NCBI GenBank assembly: GCA_023313575.1
Contig: JAJTTP010000031.1
Span: 1-64,000 of the forward strand
DNA: 64,000 bases
Reading direction: 5' to 3'
From: Eutypella sp. D-1
Taxonomy: Eukaryota; Ascomycota; Sordariomycetes; Xylariales; Diatrypaceae
The notes under the pieces were generated by a model that saw only the letters and a program-made list of their open reading frames with translations, was not told where the DNA came from and did not search any database. The position numbers and the translations under genes were made by a program. Below are positions 7,946-19,299 of the stretch, in pieces; position 1 is the stretch's first letter, and the number at the start of each line of letters is the position of its first letter.

Positions 7946-10597
7946 TTACCATCCTAGCATCTCGAGGGTATTTCTGGCTTCGAGGGGAGCCATCGACTGG
8001 ACGCCGAGCTGGCGCACTTGGGTCCCCTTGCGCAGACGCTGCAAGCCCGCGGCCACCTTCCACCCTTCCTCCTCGCCCATCACGAACACGTACCGCTTAC
8101 CCTCCTGGTCTCGGATCGTGGCGCGCAGCACGTGCAGCCCGCGGTGCTTCCACTCCCCGGTCTGCGCGGTGCTGTCCGTGTACGCCGATGCGTCGTCGCG
8201 GCCTCCGTGCGGGCAGAGGCGGCATTCGTCCGTGCACGACTGCAGCATCTCGGCGAGGAACGCGTCGGCTTCACCCCCAGTCAACGGCTGGGGCTGGCCG
8301 CGCGGCGCTGTCCTAAAGCGGGTTCCTGTCTTGGGCGCTGGTCGGGGGGACGCGCGGGGTTCGGTGGTGCCGTGCAGGGGACACCATACCTCCATAGTCT
8401 TGAGAGTCCATGCTTTGATGTCCCACTCCCTTTGTGGGACGCCGCGAACATCGTCGTCAATGAAGAGACCTTCGGTGGTAATGCGCAGGATCAGCCCGTC
8501 AGTCACAGTCCCGACCCCTGAGGTAAGCTGCGAGGCTGGCGTTTTGGAGAACTGGTTGAGAAACCCATAAACAGCCTTGATCACGATCTTGTGTGGATCC
8601 TTGGTAGTATAGCGTCCGCGCATCGAGGGCGGCGGTGACGTCCTCGAAGTGGAATGAGATGGCGCGTAGGAAGACTCGGTAAAAACGGTCTCTCCCGACT
8701 TCCGACGTGCATGGCCCCTGGTCGACTGACGGTATGAGTAGCCATCTTCGTCTCGGCCATCGAAAGTTTTGGCTGTAGGAGGCGGCGGTCTCTTGGGAGA
8801 ATCGGCGGCAGTGGGGTTGGGCGGAGCGGACGAGGGGGGTGGCGGTGGAGCAGGCGGCCTTCCATTTGGCCATAGGCTCGTCCTCTCTCCGACCGAAGTG
8901 AAAGCGTAGGTGGTTTTCCTTGTCGCCGCTTCTTCCCTCTCTTTGGCCTCCTGGGCCTCCCTGGCCGCTGCCTCGGCCTCTCGGAGACGGGCGGCCTCTC
9001 TTTCTTTGGCCTCTCGCTCGAACTTTTCCCTGAGTGCCTTCTCCCGCTCGAGTCTCTCGCGAAGCTCCCGCTCCCGCGCCTCCCGCAGCCTGCTCTCTCG
9101 GATCTCTTTTTCTCGCTGTGCTTTTTCCCGCTGCTCCTTCTCGCGCTGTTCCCTCTCTCGCTGTTCCTTCTCCCTCTGTTCTCTCTCGCGCTCCTCCCTC
9201 TCACGCTGTTCTCGTTCGCGAGCCTCGCGTTCGACCTTCTCCTTGGCCTCTAGCTCACGTCTGAACTTCTCCCTGGCCTCTTGTTCTATTCTCTCGCGGA
9301 GTTCCTGTTCCTTCCTCGCCAGCTCTCTGGCCTCAGTTTCGGCCTTTTCCTTGGCGTCCCTCTCACGTTTCGCGCGTTCACGGGCCTCCTTCTCGCGGAG
9401 TTCCTTCAGACGCCTGGCAATCTCCTCTCTCTTTCGTAGCTCGGCCTCTTTCGCCTTTCGCTCCGCTTCCTTTCGTCTTGTCTCCTCTCGGGCCTTCTCC
9501 CAGGTGCCCTCCGGCTTGGGTTTCGGCTCCTCCGGCTTTGGCGGTTCCGCTTTGGGTGGTTCAGGCTTTGGTTCGGGCCTTGGCGACTCTTCTCTGGGGA
9601 CTGCTGGCTTGGGCGATTCCGGTACAGGTTCTTCCCGTTTCGGCGGCTTAGGCCGATGCTCCGGTTTTGGTGGCTTGGGCGCTTCCGGCCGATGCTCTGG
9701 TTTCGATGGCTTGGGTGTTTCCTGCCGCTGCTCAGGCTTCGGCGGCTTAGGTTGGTCCGACCTCTTCTCGGGCTTCGGAGGCTCTGGTCTGAGTGGTACT
9801 GGCTCTGGCTCTTCCGGCCTGGGTTTTGACTTTGACTTGGATTTCGACTTCGGCTTTTCTGCCTTGGGTGGTTCCTTCTTGGGCGGTGGCTCCGGTTTAG
9901 GAGGTTCTGGGGGGTCAAAGCTGGAGGATTCAGTGCGGTGGGGCTCAGTACGATGAGGCTCAGTACGACGGGGCTCAGTATGATGGGGCTCAGCACGATG
10001 CGACTCAGTACGATGGGATTCAGTACGGTGTCGCTCGGGCTTGGGTGGCTCAGCACTCCTCGTGTTGGGCGAAGGCCCGTGTCGAGGAGGCGGCGGTGAA
10101 GCGTGAGGCGGTGGAGGTGGCGGTGGACCGTAGTCGGGCTCAGGTCCTGAGTAAGGTGGAGCGCCAGCATGTGGGGGAGGACCCCCAGCATTGTGGGTTC
10201 CAGAGCTTGGACCGTATCCGCCATCTTGGAAACCACTGAACCTTCCCCCTCCGCGAGGCACCGATCCGCTATCTTGCTGGGTTCGGCCAAGTGCCCATGC
10301 GCCGATGCCAACAGCTATGACCAACAGTGCCATCCCCATTTCTCCCATGCCTTGGAAATTGCTCCACCATGCTCGGAACGCCGGTCCCATAGCCTGAAAC
10401 AGAATAACCAAGACCAGGGCAGATGCAAACCCAGCCGCAAAACTGTTGATATTGGGTTTCAGAGAGGGGAGATACAAAAATCCGGAGCCGGAAGAGTGAG
10501 GTGGAATGATGAATATGTCGTAATTCCCAGGGGGGAGGTTGGAAGACCGAGGCGGGGGCGGCCTCCCATGAGGCGGAGGGGGTGGTGGTTGATCCAT
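7946..10597 (-). CDS. Large proline-rich, coiled-coil membrane protein ('proline-rich protein-15' type)
   Basis: One uninterrupted 883-aa frame starts at the ATG at 10597. Order of parts: a Pro-rich N-terminus; hydrophobic segments at about residues 50-72 (FAAGFASALVLVILFQAM) and 85-103 (MGMALLVIAVGIGAWALG), probably two membrane spans; His/Pro-rich linker; tandem HRTE(S/P) repeats near 190-225; Pro/Lys/Glu repeats of KPEHRPEAPKP type to about 365; a long charged Glu/Arg/Lys coiled coil (about 370-575, REKEQREREQ type); a Ser/Pro linker; and a C-terminal globular part of about 200 aa beginning DPHKIVIKAVYGFL. That end (ITTEGLFIDDD, EGKRYVFVMGEEEGWKV) looks like the conserved, possibly PH-like domain. 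No enzymatic motif is seen. Similar proteins are annotated in filamentous fungi as proline-rich protein-15 without known function. A shaft or tether role at a membrane is inference. Confidence 0.85.
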   Translation of the reverse strand: MDQPPPPPPHGRPPPPRSSNLPPGNYDIFIIPPHSSGSGFLYLPSLKPNINSFAAGFASALVLVILFQAMGPAFRAWWSNFQGMGEMGMALLVIAVGIGAWALGRTQQDSGSVPRGGGRFSGFQDGGYGPSSGTHNAGGPPPHAGAPPYSGPEPDYGPPPPPPPHASPPPPRHGPSPNTRSAEPPKPERHRTESHRTESHRAEPHHTEPRRTEPHRTEPHRTESSSFDPPEPPKPEPPPKKEPPKAEKPKSKSKSKSKPRPEEPEPVPLRPEPPKPEKRSDQPKPPKPEQRQETPKPSKPEHRPEAPKPPKPEHRPKPPKREEPVPESPKPAVPREESPRPEPKPEPPKAEPPKPEEPKPKPEGTWEKAREETRRKEAERKAKEAELRKREEIARRLKELREKEARERAKRERDAKEKAETEARELARKEQELRERIEQEAREKFRRELEAKEKVEREAREREQREREEREREQREKEQREREQREKEQREKAQREKEIRESRLREARERELRERLEREKALREKFEREAKEREAARLREAEAAAREAQEAKEREEAATRKTTYAFTSVGERTSLWPNGRPPAPPPPPSSAPPNPTAADSPKRPPPPTAKTFDGRDEDGYSYRQSTRGHARRKSGETVFTESSYAPSHSTSRTSPPPSMRGRYTTKDPHKIVIKAVYGFLNQFSKTPASQLTSGVGTVTDGLILRITTEGLFIDDDVRGVPQREWDIKAWTLKTMEVWCPLHGTTEPRASPRPAPKTGTRFRTAPRGQPQPLTGGEADAFLAEMLQSCTDECRLCPHGGRDDASAYTDSTAQTGEWKHRGLHVLRATIRDQEGKRYVFVMGEEEGWKVAAGLQRLRKGTQVRQLGVQSMAPLEARNTLEMLGW

Positions 10598-13500
10598 GGC
10601 TCTAACCTAGAAGTTACTGATGTTGAATGTTTGGGGGAGAATGGAGAGGGAGAAGGTAAGTCCCTTTTAAGTAGTTGACTGTGAAGATGCCAGGGCCACC
10701 TTAGGTAATGACTAAAGCAGAGCACGACAACTGATTACAAAAGATAGAATCGAAAAGGTCTGGGGTATCTTAGAGGCGCCATGAGTGTCATTCGTAAAAT
10801 CATGAAGGATACTGCTATCCGTGGTTAGTTCTTTGCTCTGCTGCTGTCGCGAAGCCGGCCGCGACTCCGAGTTTCCATATAAGTCTGGAAGAAGAGTTTG
10901 TAGATGAGCAGGCGATGGTGTTTAGGTGGTGCCACATAGAATAGAAAAAGAAGGTAAGAGGTGACAAGGTAGCTGGTCACCTAGAACCAAGAGTTGGAAT
11001 GGAAGCCATATTTTAAACCGTTATAACGGCTACAATGAAGCAGTACGACAATGGGAACTGGTGATGAATTGGTTTGGTTATCTTCAAACTCACCAATATA
11101 AAAGGTATGAAGTTGGGAGCGACCTTTTAGGAAAACCAGGGCTTCCTAAAGGAATGTCAGGATGGCAGAATGGTGGAGTGACAGAAAGGCGGCAACTGGG
11201 TTATAGACAGCCAGCATCGGGTACAAATATGATTAATCCAACAAGTACAGTACTCTAAGCAAGCACAGAACACGCGCGCTCGTGGGTGGGTGCGGGTATA
11301 ACCGCAGAATGGATCAAAGAAGTGGTTATGTGCAGATGTGTGCAGATGCACAGGTGTGTGTCCAATGTAATATGTAAACTGACTCGAAAAAAAAGTTTCT
11401 CTTCACTCTCTATCCAATGATTAACGATTATGAAGACTGGGAGGATGAAATGGGTGTGCAATGTTTGCTGTTTAATCCTTCCCTCTTCCCAATCCTTGTT
11501 TACTTTGGGAAATTTCATAAAAAGCTAACCTGAGATATCCTCTTTTTCGGCAAAGTACTGCCTTATCCTTGCTTTACTAATTGGTGGGGTTACTTAAAGC
11601 CTGACAGCCACTTAACGTTCAGATTATGAGACAAAACGCAACGGAATAGGTATAGAACTTATTCTATCACCAAGATTCTCGCACTACTTAGGTAAGAAAG
11701 TGTTAGAGAGGTACCTCGGGACAGATGTCCCTGGATGCCGACCCACCTGCGAGGTAACGACGCTAATGAGATACTAAGGGCGCTAACTCCATTCAGCACA
11801 CCCATTCAGTACAGGGAAGCACACCAATTACATCAAGTGCCGCTAGGAGCTCTTGGGGTCATATCTTGGTTATATTAAACTGTAATCAAATTCATCTGAA
11901 CCTTTCCAACCTTGTTGATAATGTGGTGATCACACCAGACTACTAGCAGTCTCTAGAAGTGATTCATGTGATTGATCTACTAGAAAAGCTTGCCTGGTGT
12001 TTGAAGTGTGTGTCTATGCTTGGAAGATTCTGGCATCAACCCAAAGATTTTCACCGCCCATGTGCATACATAAAATAACTACTAGCTCTTACTAGTCCTG
12101 TAACTCGGGCTTGTTATCACCCCGCAACAGCGCTTAGAAGTCTAGAGGGCGGAGGTTGCGGAGGTAAACAACCCAACAAAAGGTGTAGCAGATGCTGCAG
12201 GTTTTTTTTTACTGAGGGCAAGTGAGGGTGACCAATGTTATCTAGACAGGTTGCAATTGATGCTGCCTGGTCATCCGGATAGATGATGCACATATTACGG
12301 TAACATCATCTCATTTCTATTCGCTCTTGATAACATGAGATATGGAGACGCGCCCCTCCAACTATATCTGTCAGGGGTTAAGATCCCCTCCCCCCATTTT
12401 TTCCCCAAGGCTTCACTTTGATGCCATCTGGACACTTTGTCTTCTTCTCAATTCAATCATTGTTCCCTATTGCTTCAAACCAAAATTGATGATTGAAAGA
12501 ATATCCTGTTCGCTTAATTTGACCCCCCTGCTCCTATGATTGTGGAGACACCTGGAAATGCATGGACGCGTTTTCCCTTCAAAAGGCTTGTTTGTCTGCC
12601 GAGTAGATCCCACCAACACTTCTTGAATTGATGTGCTGGGATTAAAATGCTAAGAATACGTAATAGTGGCGGCCATGCATGATGCAGCCAGAACCGTTAG
12701 GCTGCAGTTGTCAGATTCCAATTGTTGGTCAGGTATGGTTGATGGACATGTGCAATTCATCTCTACTATGGTATATAGGGGTATATATAGGTTGTATATA
12801 CCCTACTTAAGTTCATCCGGTAAGGTCCCGTAGAGTATGGTAGTATGTAGTAATGTTATTTTGGTTGCTCTGGGCAACGTGCTAGTACCACATTAAAAAC
12901 GCGTTATTTGATGGAGGAGGGGTTTGGTTCTTCTCAATTGGTATTGACACGTAAAACATGTCTCAAACTTGGCATACACAATTCTTATAGAGTAGAGAGA
13001 TGCATTTAACAGCACACATTTTTCCAGGTCTTACATATTTATAGTGGTGGGGTCATGAAGAACCGACAGTATTCTGGCTTCTTTATCCAAGGATTCCCCC
13101 CTTACACACTCCGCGCCGTAGTCGGATCTTAATTTTCAGCCCAACGCTGAATTGCCAGGGTTTGCTATCCATACGACCTTCGCATTCCGATCATGCCCCT
13201 CAAGTACCCGGAGGCGGCGAAGGCGGCGGCAACGGCCAGTGGCAGAATGGACGTGTAACCATACACAAATGGTTTAACCCCTGACAATATGCAAGCCATC
13301 CGAGCATAGTGGGCAGGAAAAGGGGGCATATTCTAGTAGTCAATTCGAGGTATAACTCGTTGGCCAATCTTTCATCCCATGCGAGCACTGATATAAAATG
13401 AGACTCGGTATATTAAAAGGCGATTGTCCAATTGTCTAGACATAGAAAGGTCGTGGTCGGGTATGAGCTTACGAGGCTTGCGAGGGTAGATGGGCTCGAT

Positions 13501-14432
13501 CTGTCAGATGTAATATTCTCGGAAGGTTACATCTGTGTGATACTAATGTGCGGTTAATCAAGAACATCCGAGTCGCAGCAAGAAATGACATGTACTATTA
13601 TCATTCTAGCAATCCTTGGGAGGACCAACCTACGTAGATGACTACAAGACAATGCATCCGAACTGAACCAGCTTACCTGCTTACTTATCTACGTCTTGGC
13701 GCTAGACTTCCGGGGGAGACTCAAGCCCATATCTAGGTACTGTTGAACTGCATAATAAATCATCGGTTTAGTTGTCAGTATCGCTATATACTAAGTGAAG
13801 GAAGAGAAAGAAGCTATCTACATACCAAGTAGCTTCCAAGGTTAGGTATACTTACTCTGTGCAAGTCCGTACTGCAATCACCCATCCAGCCAAAGTCGAC
13901 GCGGGTAGTAGTGGGGCCGGGTCGGCGATGACGGTCCACCACCGACCGCCCCCCTACCGACCTTACCCTACCCATATAATAGCATACTTACAAAGAGTCC
14001 TATAGTTTGAAGCAGATTATTTCCACTCACTTGTATCTATATTTCAGATACTGATAATCGGTTAAATAACGCATGGCATTCAAGGGTTAGGCCAGCTCAG
14101 AGCAGTAACTACTCAAAAACGTTCGGTCGACGGCGTCAAGACCCAAGGTGCCATGAAAACGGTTTCGATGCCTTGTGGCATTTAGAGGCAGCACATGATT
14201 ATATCAGGTCTTATGGCCTATACCTCGTCTGCCACGATTCTCACGATGGTCTACACGTATATTATGTTCATTACGACTATAAGATTCCCGCACTTTCCAA
14301 GCAAGGAATTCCAGTACGCGGGTGTCGCCCGGCAATAAATGAGGGAGGCCAAGATGCAAACCATCGCCACGATGCAATGACTTATAATGATTAGCCGTCA
14401 TAGTTTTGACAAGGACACCCATTCTCCATATA
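10598..14432. other. Gene-free stretch of 3.8 kb
   Basis: No frame here has recognisable or intron-joinable coding content. It includes short AT-rich patches such as alternating TATATA/GGGTATAT at 12770-12805. I see no transposon ends, tRNA or long repeat. Confidence 0.45.
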
Positions 14433-16268
14433 TTAGATCTCAGATGACACGCGCTTGATCTTGTCATCGCCGAGTGCCTCAGCGAAGGGATCGATCTTAG
14501 TCTTGGCGAACTTCCGGGCAGGAACCTTCTTCTCGAACAGGACGTCGAGCTCGGCGTAGGTGCGGTCCTTAGGCTCCGGGAGACGGAAGAAGACCCAGAT
14601 GGTAGACAGAAAACAGGTGCCGGCCCAGAAGTAAGCGGTACGGGCGCCCCAGTTCCAGGCCGTCGAGCTGAGCTGGTAATTGGTCATGACGTTGACAAAG
14701 ATGTTGCTGGCGTTGTAGGCAGCGCGTGCCAGCACAATGGTCTTGGCTTTGAGGCGCGTCGAGCTGAGCTCGGAGATAAGAGAGTAGGTTACAGGGCCAA
14801 CGGTGAAGTCATAGATAAAGGTGAAGGCGATGAGCAGGCCACCGATGGCCCACACCGAGGCATTGTCGTCCGAGAAGGAGAGCGATCCCACGATAATCAG
14901 CAGCACAAGCTGTGAGCATAGACCGCTGAAGTGGATTGTTCGCCGCCCGATGCGCGACATCAAAAACCAGGACCCGGCCGTGCCGACCATGCCAAGGGCA
15001 TATTGGCCCATAGAGAGGGAAAAGGCGTTCGAAGCGTCCATACCGGCTTGCTTACTATATTCGCCATATGAATTAGCGCGGCGGTTCCTTCATCCCGTTC
15101 TTGCTGTGTGTTATGGTGTGGAAAGGAGTTTGGGAGGGAGGAGGGGGGAGGGTTTACAGGAAGTAAGCAAAGTAGCCCATGAGATTTTGTCCGCCAAGGG
15201 TCTGTACAAGCCAGATACCGACGACGATCTCTGTTCTGCGCAAATCAACGCCCTTAAAGCAGTCGCGGTAGCTGACGCCCTCTTTCACATTCTTCTCAAG
15301 CTCGTTCGTGTGCTCGATCATAGCAATGGTCTCGTCCACGTTGAAGGTGGGATCGTTGCGCGAAGTCAGACGAAGAAGGGATGTCCTAGCTTCCTCCTTT
15401 CTGTTGTGACGAATATACCACCATGGAGACCTAAGATACACGGTTATCATCCGTCAGCGTCAACATCCAGATATGCCATCATATCTACGAGACGGCTGGT
15501 CTGTGCATGGTTGAATAGCGTCTTCTGAAGAACTTACTCGGGAGCAAAGAAAACACCGATGAGAATCGGGACCGGCCAAACCCACTGAATAGCGAAGGGA
15601 ATCTTGTACGCCCACTCATCGGTCCGGTGAACAGAGCCCTTATTGACAGCGGCAACAAAGAATTGTCCAATAACCCAACACATGTTGATGAAGGTAGTAA
15701 GGTAGGGGCGGAGAACCACGGGGGCGACCTCGGATGCGTACGCAGGAGTAACACTCTGGAAAGCGCCCCAGGGGATACCGCACAGCACCTCGCCAACGAC
15801 CAGCACTTCTATGTTGGGCGCAAAGAAGAGTACGAATACGAAGGCAATCATGAGTACCAAACTTGCTGCCGTAGTGTACTTGTAGCCGTACCGGTCACTG
15901 CACCAGCCGGCGAGAATGAGGCCCAAGATCTCACCAGCACGCGCACCATTGGATAGAGCGGACTGCCACCCGGCCGAGACCGTGTGCTTGCCGGTTATCT
16001 CAGAGTATTCGCCGAACCGTGCGTTGAAGACGTCCGAGGCGTATAGACTACCAAGAAGGGCCAGATCATAACCCTCCATGATGAGCGTCGACGATAGCAG
16101 CATCGACCAGCCAATGGCATGTGGATAGAGCTTGACAGCACGCCAAAGCGTCATCTGATGCTCGTCATCGGCGGCGTTCTTCGCCTCCGCCGCGAGCACA
16201 GGGTCCTCAACCTTCATGACGTGAGCCTTGCCACCCTGCTCGTCGGCGTCTGCCATCGTTGTTGCCAT
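14433..16268 (-). CDS. Maltose permease-type MFS sugar transporter
   Basis: Exons 16268-15538, 15430-15158 and 15054-14433 sum to 1626 nt (541 aa), with introns of 107 and 103 nt. The protein is a 12-span sugar:proton symporter. It has GWCSDRYGYK in the loop between helices 2 and 3, the PESPWWY signature formed exactly across the first splice junction, an intracellular SRIGRR loop, a QTLGGQNLMGYFAYFL helix 7, and a late RLPEPKDRTYAELD segment. Length and N-terminal cytoplasmic tail match the MAL/alpha-glucoside permease branch of the family. It is divergently transcribed from a maltase gene 1.2 kb away, supporting uptake of maltose or related alpha-glucosides at the plasma membrane. Exact substrate is inferred from context. 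Confidence 0.9.
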
Positions 16269-17487
16269 TTCTTTGATACGTGAATGCGACAGTATTCAGA
16301 CGAAAAAGAATTAACAATGGCTATACACAGGAGTATCCACCACAGATCAAGGCGCGCGTTACAATGGAAGATGGCGAACTGGAACAAGATGGAAGAGGAT
16401 AAAGCGAAGACTATATCTGCGCTCGGGCATCTGGAAAAATATTCAATAAGCAGCCAAGTGCCACTTTCCCACGCCATGCCTATACAGACAAGACTGGCGG
16501 GGTGGGGGTTTTGTCAGAAAAGCTTCTCGGCATCCCCCGTTCCCAAGACCCTGGAAGGACCCCGTACTCTGTAGGAAGCAAAAACCCGACCAGCAGGCAG
16601 CGCACATGAGCCAACAGGGTAGCGTCCATACCGCTACGGGCCAATGCTCCATTCTAGTCATTGAATCGGCCTTTCCATCGTCAAGCGTCTAATTGAGAAC
16701 CCTACAAAAGAGTCTACTTTTTACTACTGTCGGCTCGGCTGCCATTCCATAGAGTGGGGGTCCAGGAACAAGTTTCCAGCCAGCCAGCTTACCCCAAGTC
16801 CGGGGAGTTCAAGTCCGGGGAAGCATTCCAACAAACCATCCCCAGATGACATTGACGGTGTCGGGTATTGAAATTTGTGATTTGCTGGACCCCCACGCAG
16901 CAATGGGACTAACTTCCTTAGTCCGCACTTAACTCATGCCGGACATCACACCGGGTCCGCTGCATCGGGCCGGTTCTCTATTTTATAGTCTGCAGGGGAA
17001 GACTTGACAGGCGAGATCGGCCCCTTTATTTTGCTTTGGGGGGCATAATGGGCCGGATTTCTTCCACGATACTGCCGGATCCTGCCGGGTTCACTGACTG
17101 TTGATTGGTTTTCTCCCTCAATTGATTCAGGGCCATTTGTGCAGCCTAAGAAGCCTTAGGCATAGATGGCCGATATCTTGAGAGATTTATGTGTATATGC
17201 ATTCTCGTAATGGTGCTCAATGAATTGGCCTAGTGCAAAAATAGTATATATGGGACCATGCGATACGAGAAGTATGCCAAGCTTGGGAAGTCAGAATCTT
17301 CGCGGGGTCCGTTGACAAATCCGCTCCTCGGCTATCAGCCCTTCGAGGAGAAGTCCTGTGTTTCTACGAGAATAAAAAGTAGAATATAAACGTGGCAGAA
17401 GCAAATGAGAAGCGAGAATTGCTGGTTTTGATCATTCAAAGTTGCCGTTTACAGATGTAAAGACAAGGGGTTATATAATCGAGCACT
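16269..17487. promoter_or_regulatory. Divergent promoter of the maltose permease / maltase pair
   Basis: This 1.2 kb spacer separates the permease start (16268) and the maltase start (17488). It is rich in CGG triplets. One pair is spaced CGG-N9-CGG at 16940-16954, a spacing used by Gal4-type zinc-cluster activators, including MAL activators in yeast. Further CGG triplets occur at about 16960-17100. A short direct repeat of AAGTCCGGGG lies near 16796-16823. TTATATAAT at 17471-17479 is a likely TATA element for the maltase. No regulator gene is found in the window. Confidence 0.5.
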
Positions 17488-19299
17488 ATGGATGAACAAA
17501 CCCACCGGAACGGTAGCCTGTTCGGCAAGGAGCCGTGGTGGAAGGCAGCCACCTTCTACCAGGTGTACCCAGCAAGCTTCAAAGACTCGAACGGGGACGG
17601 CTGGGGCGATATCCCGGGTCTTATTTCGGAGATGGACTACTTGCGCGATTTGGGCGTCGACTGCGTGTGGCTATCCCCCGTATTCGAGAGCCCGCAAGCC
17701 GATATGGGGTATGACGTATCGGACTATCAGAAAATTTACGCGCCGTACGGGACAGTGGACGACGTGGACGCCCTGATAGCAGCGTGCCATAAGCGCGGCA
17801 TGAAGCTGATCCTGGACCTTGTCGTTAACCACACGTCCATTGAACATGCCTGGTTCAAGGAATCGCGGTCATCGCGCGATAACCCCAAGCGAGACTGGTA
17901 TATCTGGAGGCCGGCGCGATACGATGCCGAAGGCCGGCGCATGCCGCCAACCAACTGGCGGAGCTACTTCGCGGGGCCGACGTGGACCTGGGACGAGCAC
18001 ACCCAGGAGTACTACTTGCACTTATACGCCCCAGACCAGCCGGATCTTAACTGGGAGTCTGAGGAGTGCCGCGAGGCTATCTACGACAATACAATGCGAT
18101 TCTGGCTCAAGCGGGGTGTGGATGGTTTCCGCATCGACACAGTCAACAAGTACTCGAAACGCACGGAGTACGTCGACGCGCCCGTGACGGACCCCAACTC
18201 CCCGCACCAGCCCGCGCCTGAGATGTGGTGCAACGGCCCGCGAATTCACGAGTTCATCTGCGAGATGCGCAAGAAGGCACTAGATCCCTACAGGGCGGTC
18301 TCTGTGGGCGAGCTGTCCAACACACCACTCCCCAGCCAAGTACTCCCTTACGTATCGGCTTCGGCCGCGGAGCTCGACATGGTCTTCGAGTTCTCCATGA
18401 TCCGCCTCGGCACAGGGGGCATGTTCGGCCCCAAGTACGTGTACGTGCCCTTCACGCTACAAACGCTGAAGGCAATGGTGTCTAAGTGGCAGACATTCAT
18501 CGAGGGCACTGACAGCTGGACTACGGTTTTCTGCGAGAACCACGACAACGGGCGCGCCGTGAGCCGGTTTGGCGACTGCTCGACACGCGAGTTGTGGGCC
18601 GCGAGCGCCAAGGCCCTGGCTCTGTGGCAGATTACTTTGACCGGCACGCTATTCCTCTACCAAGGCCAGGAGATTGGCATGACTAACATGCCGCGGGAAT
18701 GGGATATCGAGGAATACAAGGACGTCGAGAGTCGTAGCTTCTGGGCCGAGAGTAAAGCGACAGGCGACGCCAAGCGCATCGCCGACACGCTACACGGACT
18801 GGCCATCCTCGCCCGCGACCACTCCCGCATTCCATTTCAGTGGAGCGACGCTCCCAATGCCGGCTTCACCGCCGAAGGCGCCAAAAGCTGGATGAGGGTC
18901 CACGACGACTACCGGGAGATAAACGCCGAGAAGCAAAAGAACGACCCTGGCTCCATACTGAGCTTCTATAAAAGGGTGCTACGGTTGCGCAAGGAGTATC
19001 GCGACCTTTTCGTGTTTGGAACTTTCCAGCTCCTAGCGGCCGACGACGAAGCTCTTTTTGCTTACGTGAAGAGAAGTCCGGAAGGAGCGGCAGACACAAG
19101 GAAGGCCCTGGTATTGTTGAATTTCTCAGCAGAGCCTCGTCCATGCCTTGACGTCCAAAGTATACTAGGTGGTGCCGCCAATGAGACGCCGAAACTACTT
19201 GTTAGCACGGTTGATGGGGAGGGTGTAGACAAGCAGGGCAACACCCAACCCCCGGCGGAATTAAGGGCTTGGGAAGGAAGGGTGTATATAGTAGGTTAG
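17488..19299 (+). CDS. Alpha-glucosidase (maltase), glycoside hydrolase family 13
   Basis: An intronless 603-aa frame shows all GH13 conserved regions: DLVVNHTS (region I, about 110-117); GFRIDTVN with the nucleophile Asp217; SVGEL with the acid/base Glu275; and ENHDNGRAVSRFG with the transition-state-stabilising Asp353. The start WWKAATFYQVYPASFKDSNGDGWGD is characteristic of oligo-1,6-glucosidase/maltase proteins. There is no signal peptide, so the enzyme should be cytosolic and hydrolyse maltose or isomaltose brought in by the neighbouring permease. Length matches fungal maltases (about 580-610 aa). Co-regulation with the permease through the shared promoter is likely. Discrimination between maltase and isomaltase activity cannot be made from the sequence alone. 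Confidence 0.95.
   Translation: MDEQTHRNGSLFGKEPWWKAATFYQVYPASFKDSNGDGWGDIPGLISEMDYLRDLGVDCVWLSPVFESPQADMGYDVSDYQKIYAPYGTVDDVDALIAACHKRGMKLILDLVVNHTSIEHAWFKESRSSRDNPKRDWYIWRPARYDAEGRRMPPTNWRSYFAGPTWTWDEHTQEYYLHLYAPDQPDLNWESEECREAIYDNTMRFWLKRGVDGFRIDTVNKYSKRTEYVDAPVTDPNSPHQPAPEMWCNGPRIHEFICEMRKKALDPYRAVSVGELSNTPLPSQVLPYVSASAAELDMVFEFSMIRLGTGGMFGPKYVYVPFTLQTLKAMVSKWQTFIEGTDSWTTVFCENHDNGRAVSRFGDCSTRELWAASAKALALWQITLTGTLFLYQGQEIGMTNMPREWDIEEYKDVESRSFWAESKATGDAKRIADTLHGLAILARDHSRIPFQWSDAPNAGFTAEGAKSWMRVHDDYREINAEKQKNDPGSILSFYKRVLRLRKEYRDLFVFGTFQLLAADDEALFAYVKRSPEGAADTRKALVLLNFSAEPRPCLDVQSILGGAANETPKLLVSTVDGEGVDKQGNTQPPAELRAWEGRVYIVG

Noticed and set aside
8910..9956. 348-codon plus-strand open frame, extremely Ser-rich
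   Set aside because: It is the antisense shadow of the Glu/Arg/Lys-rich coiled coil and Pro/Lys repeats of the minus-strand 883-aa gene. Its simple composition follows from that.
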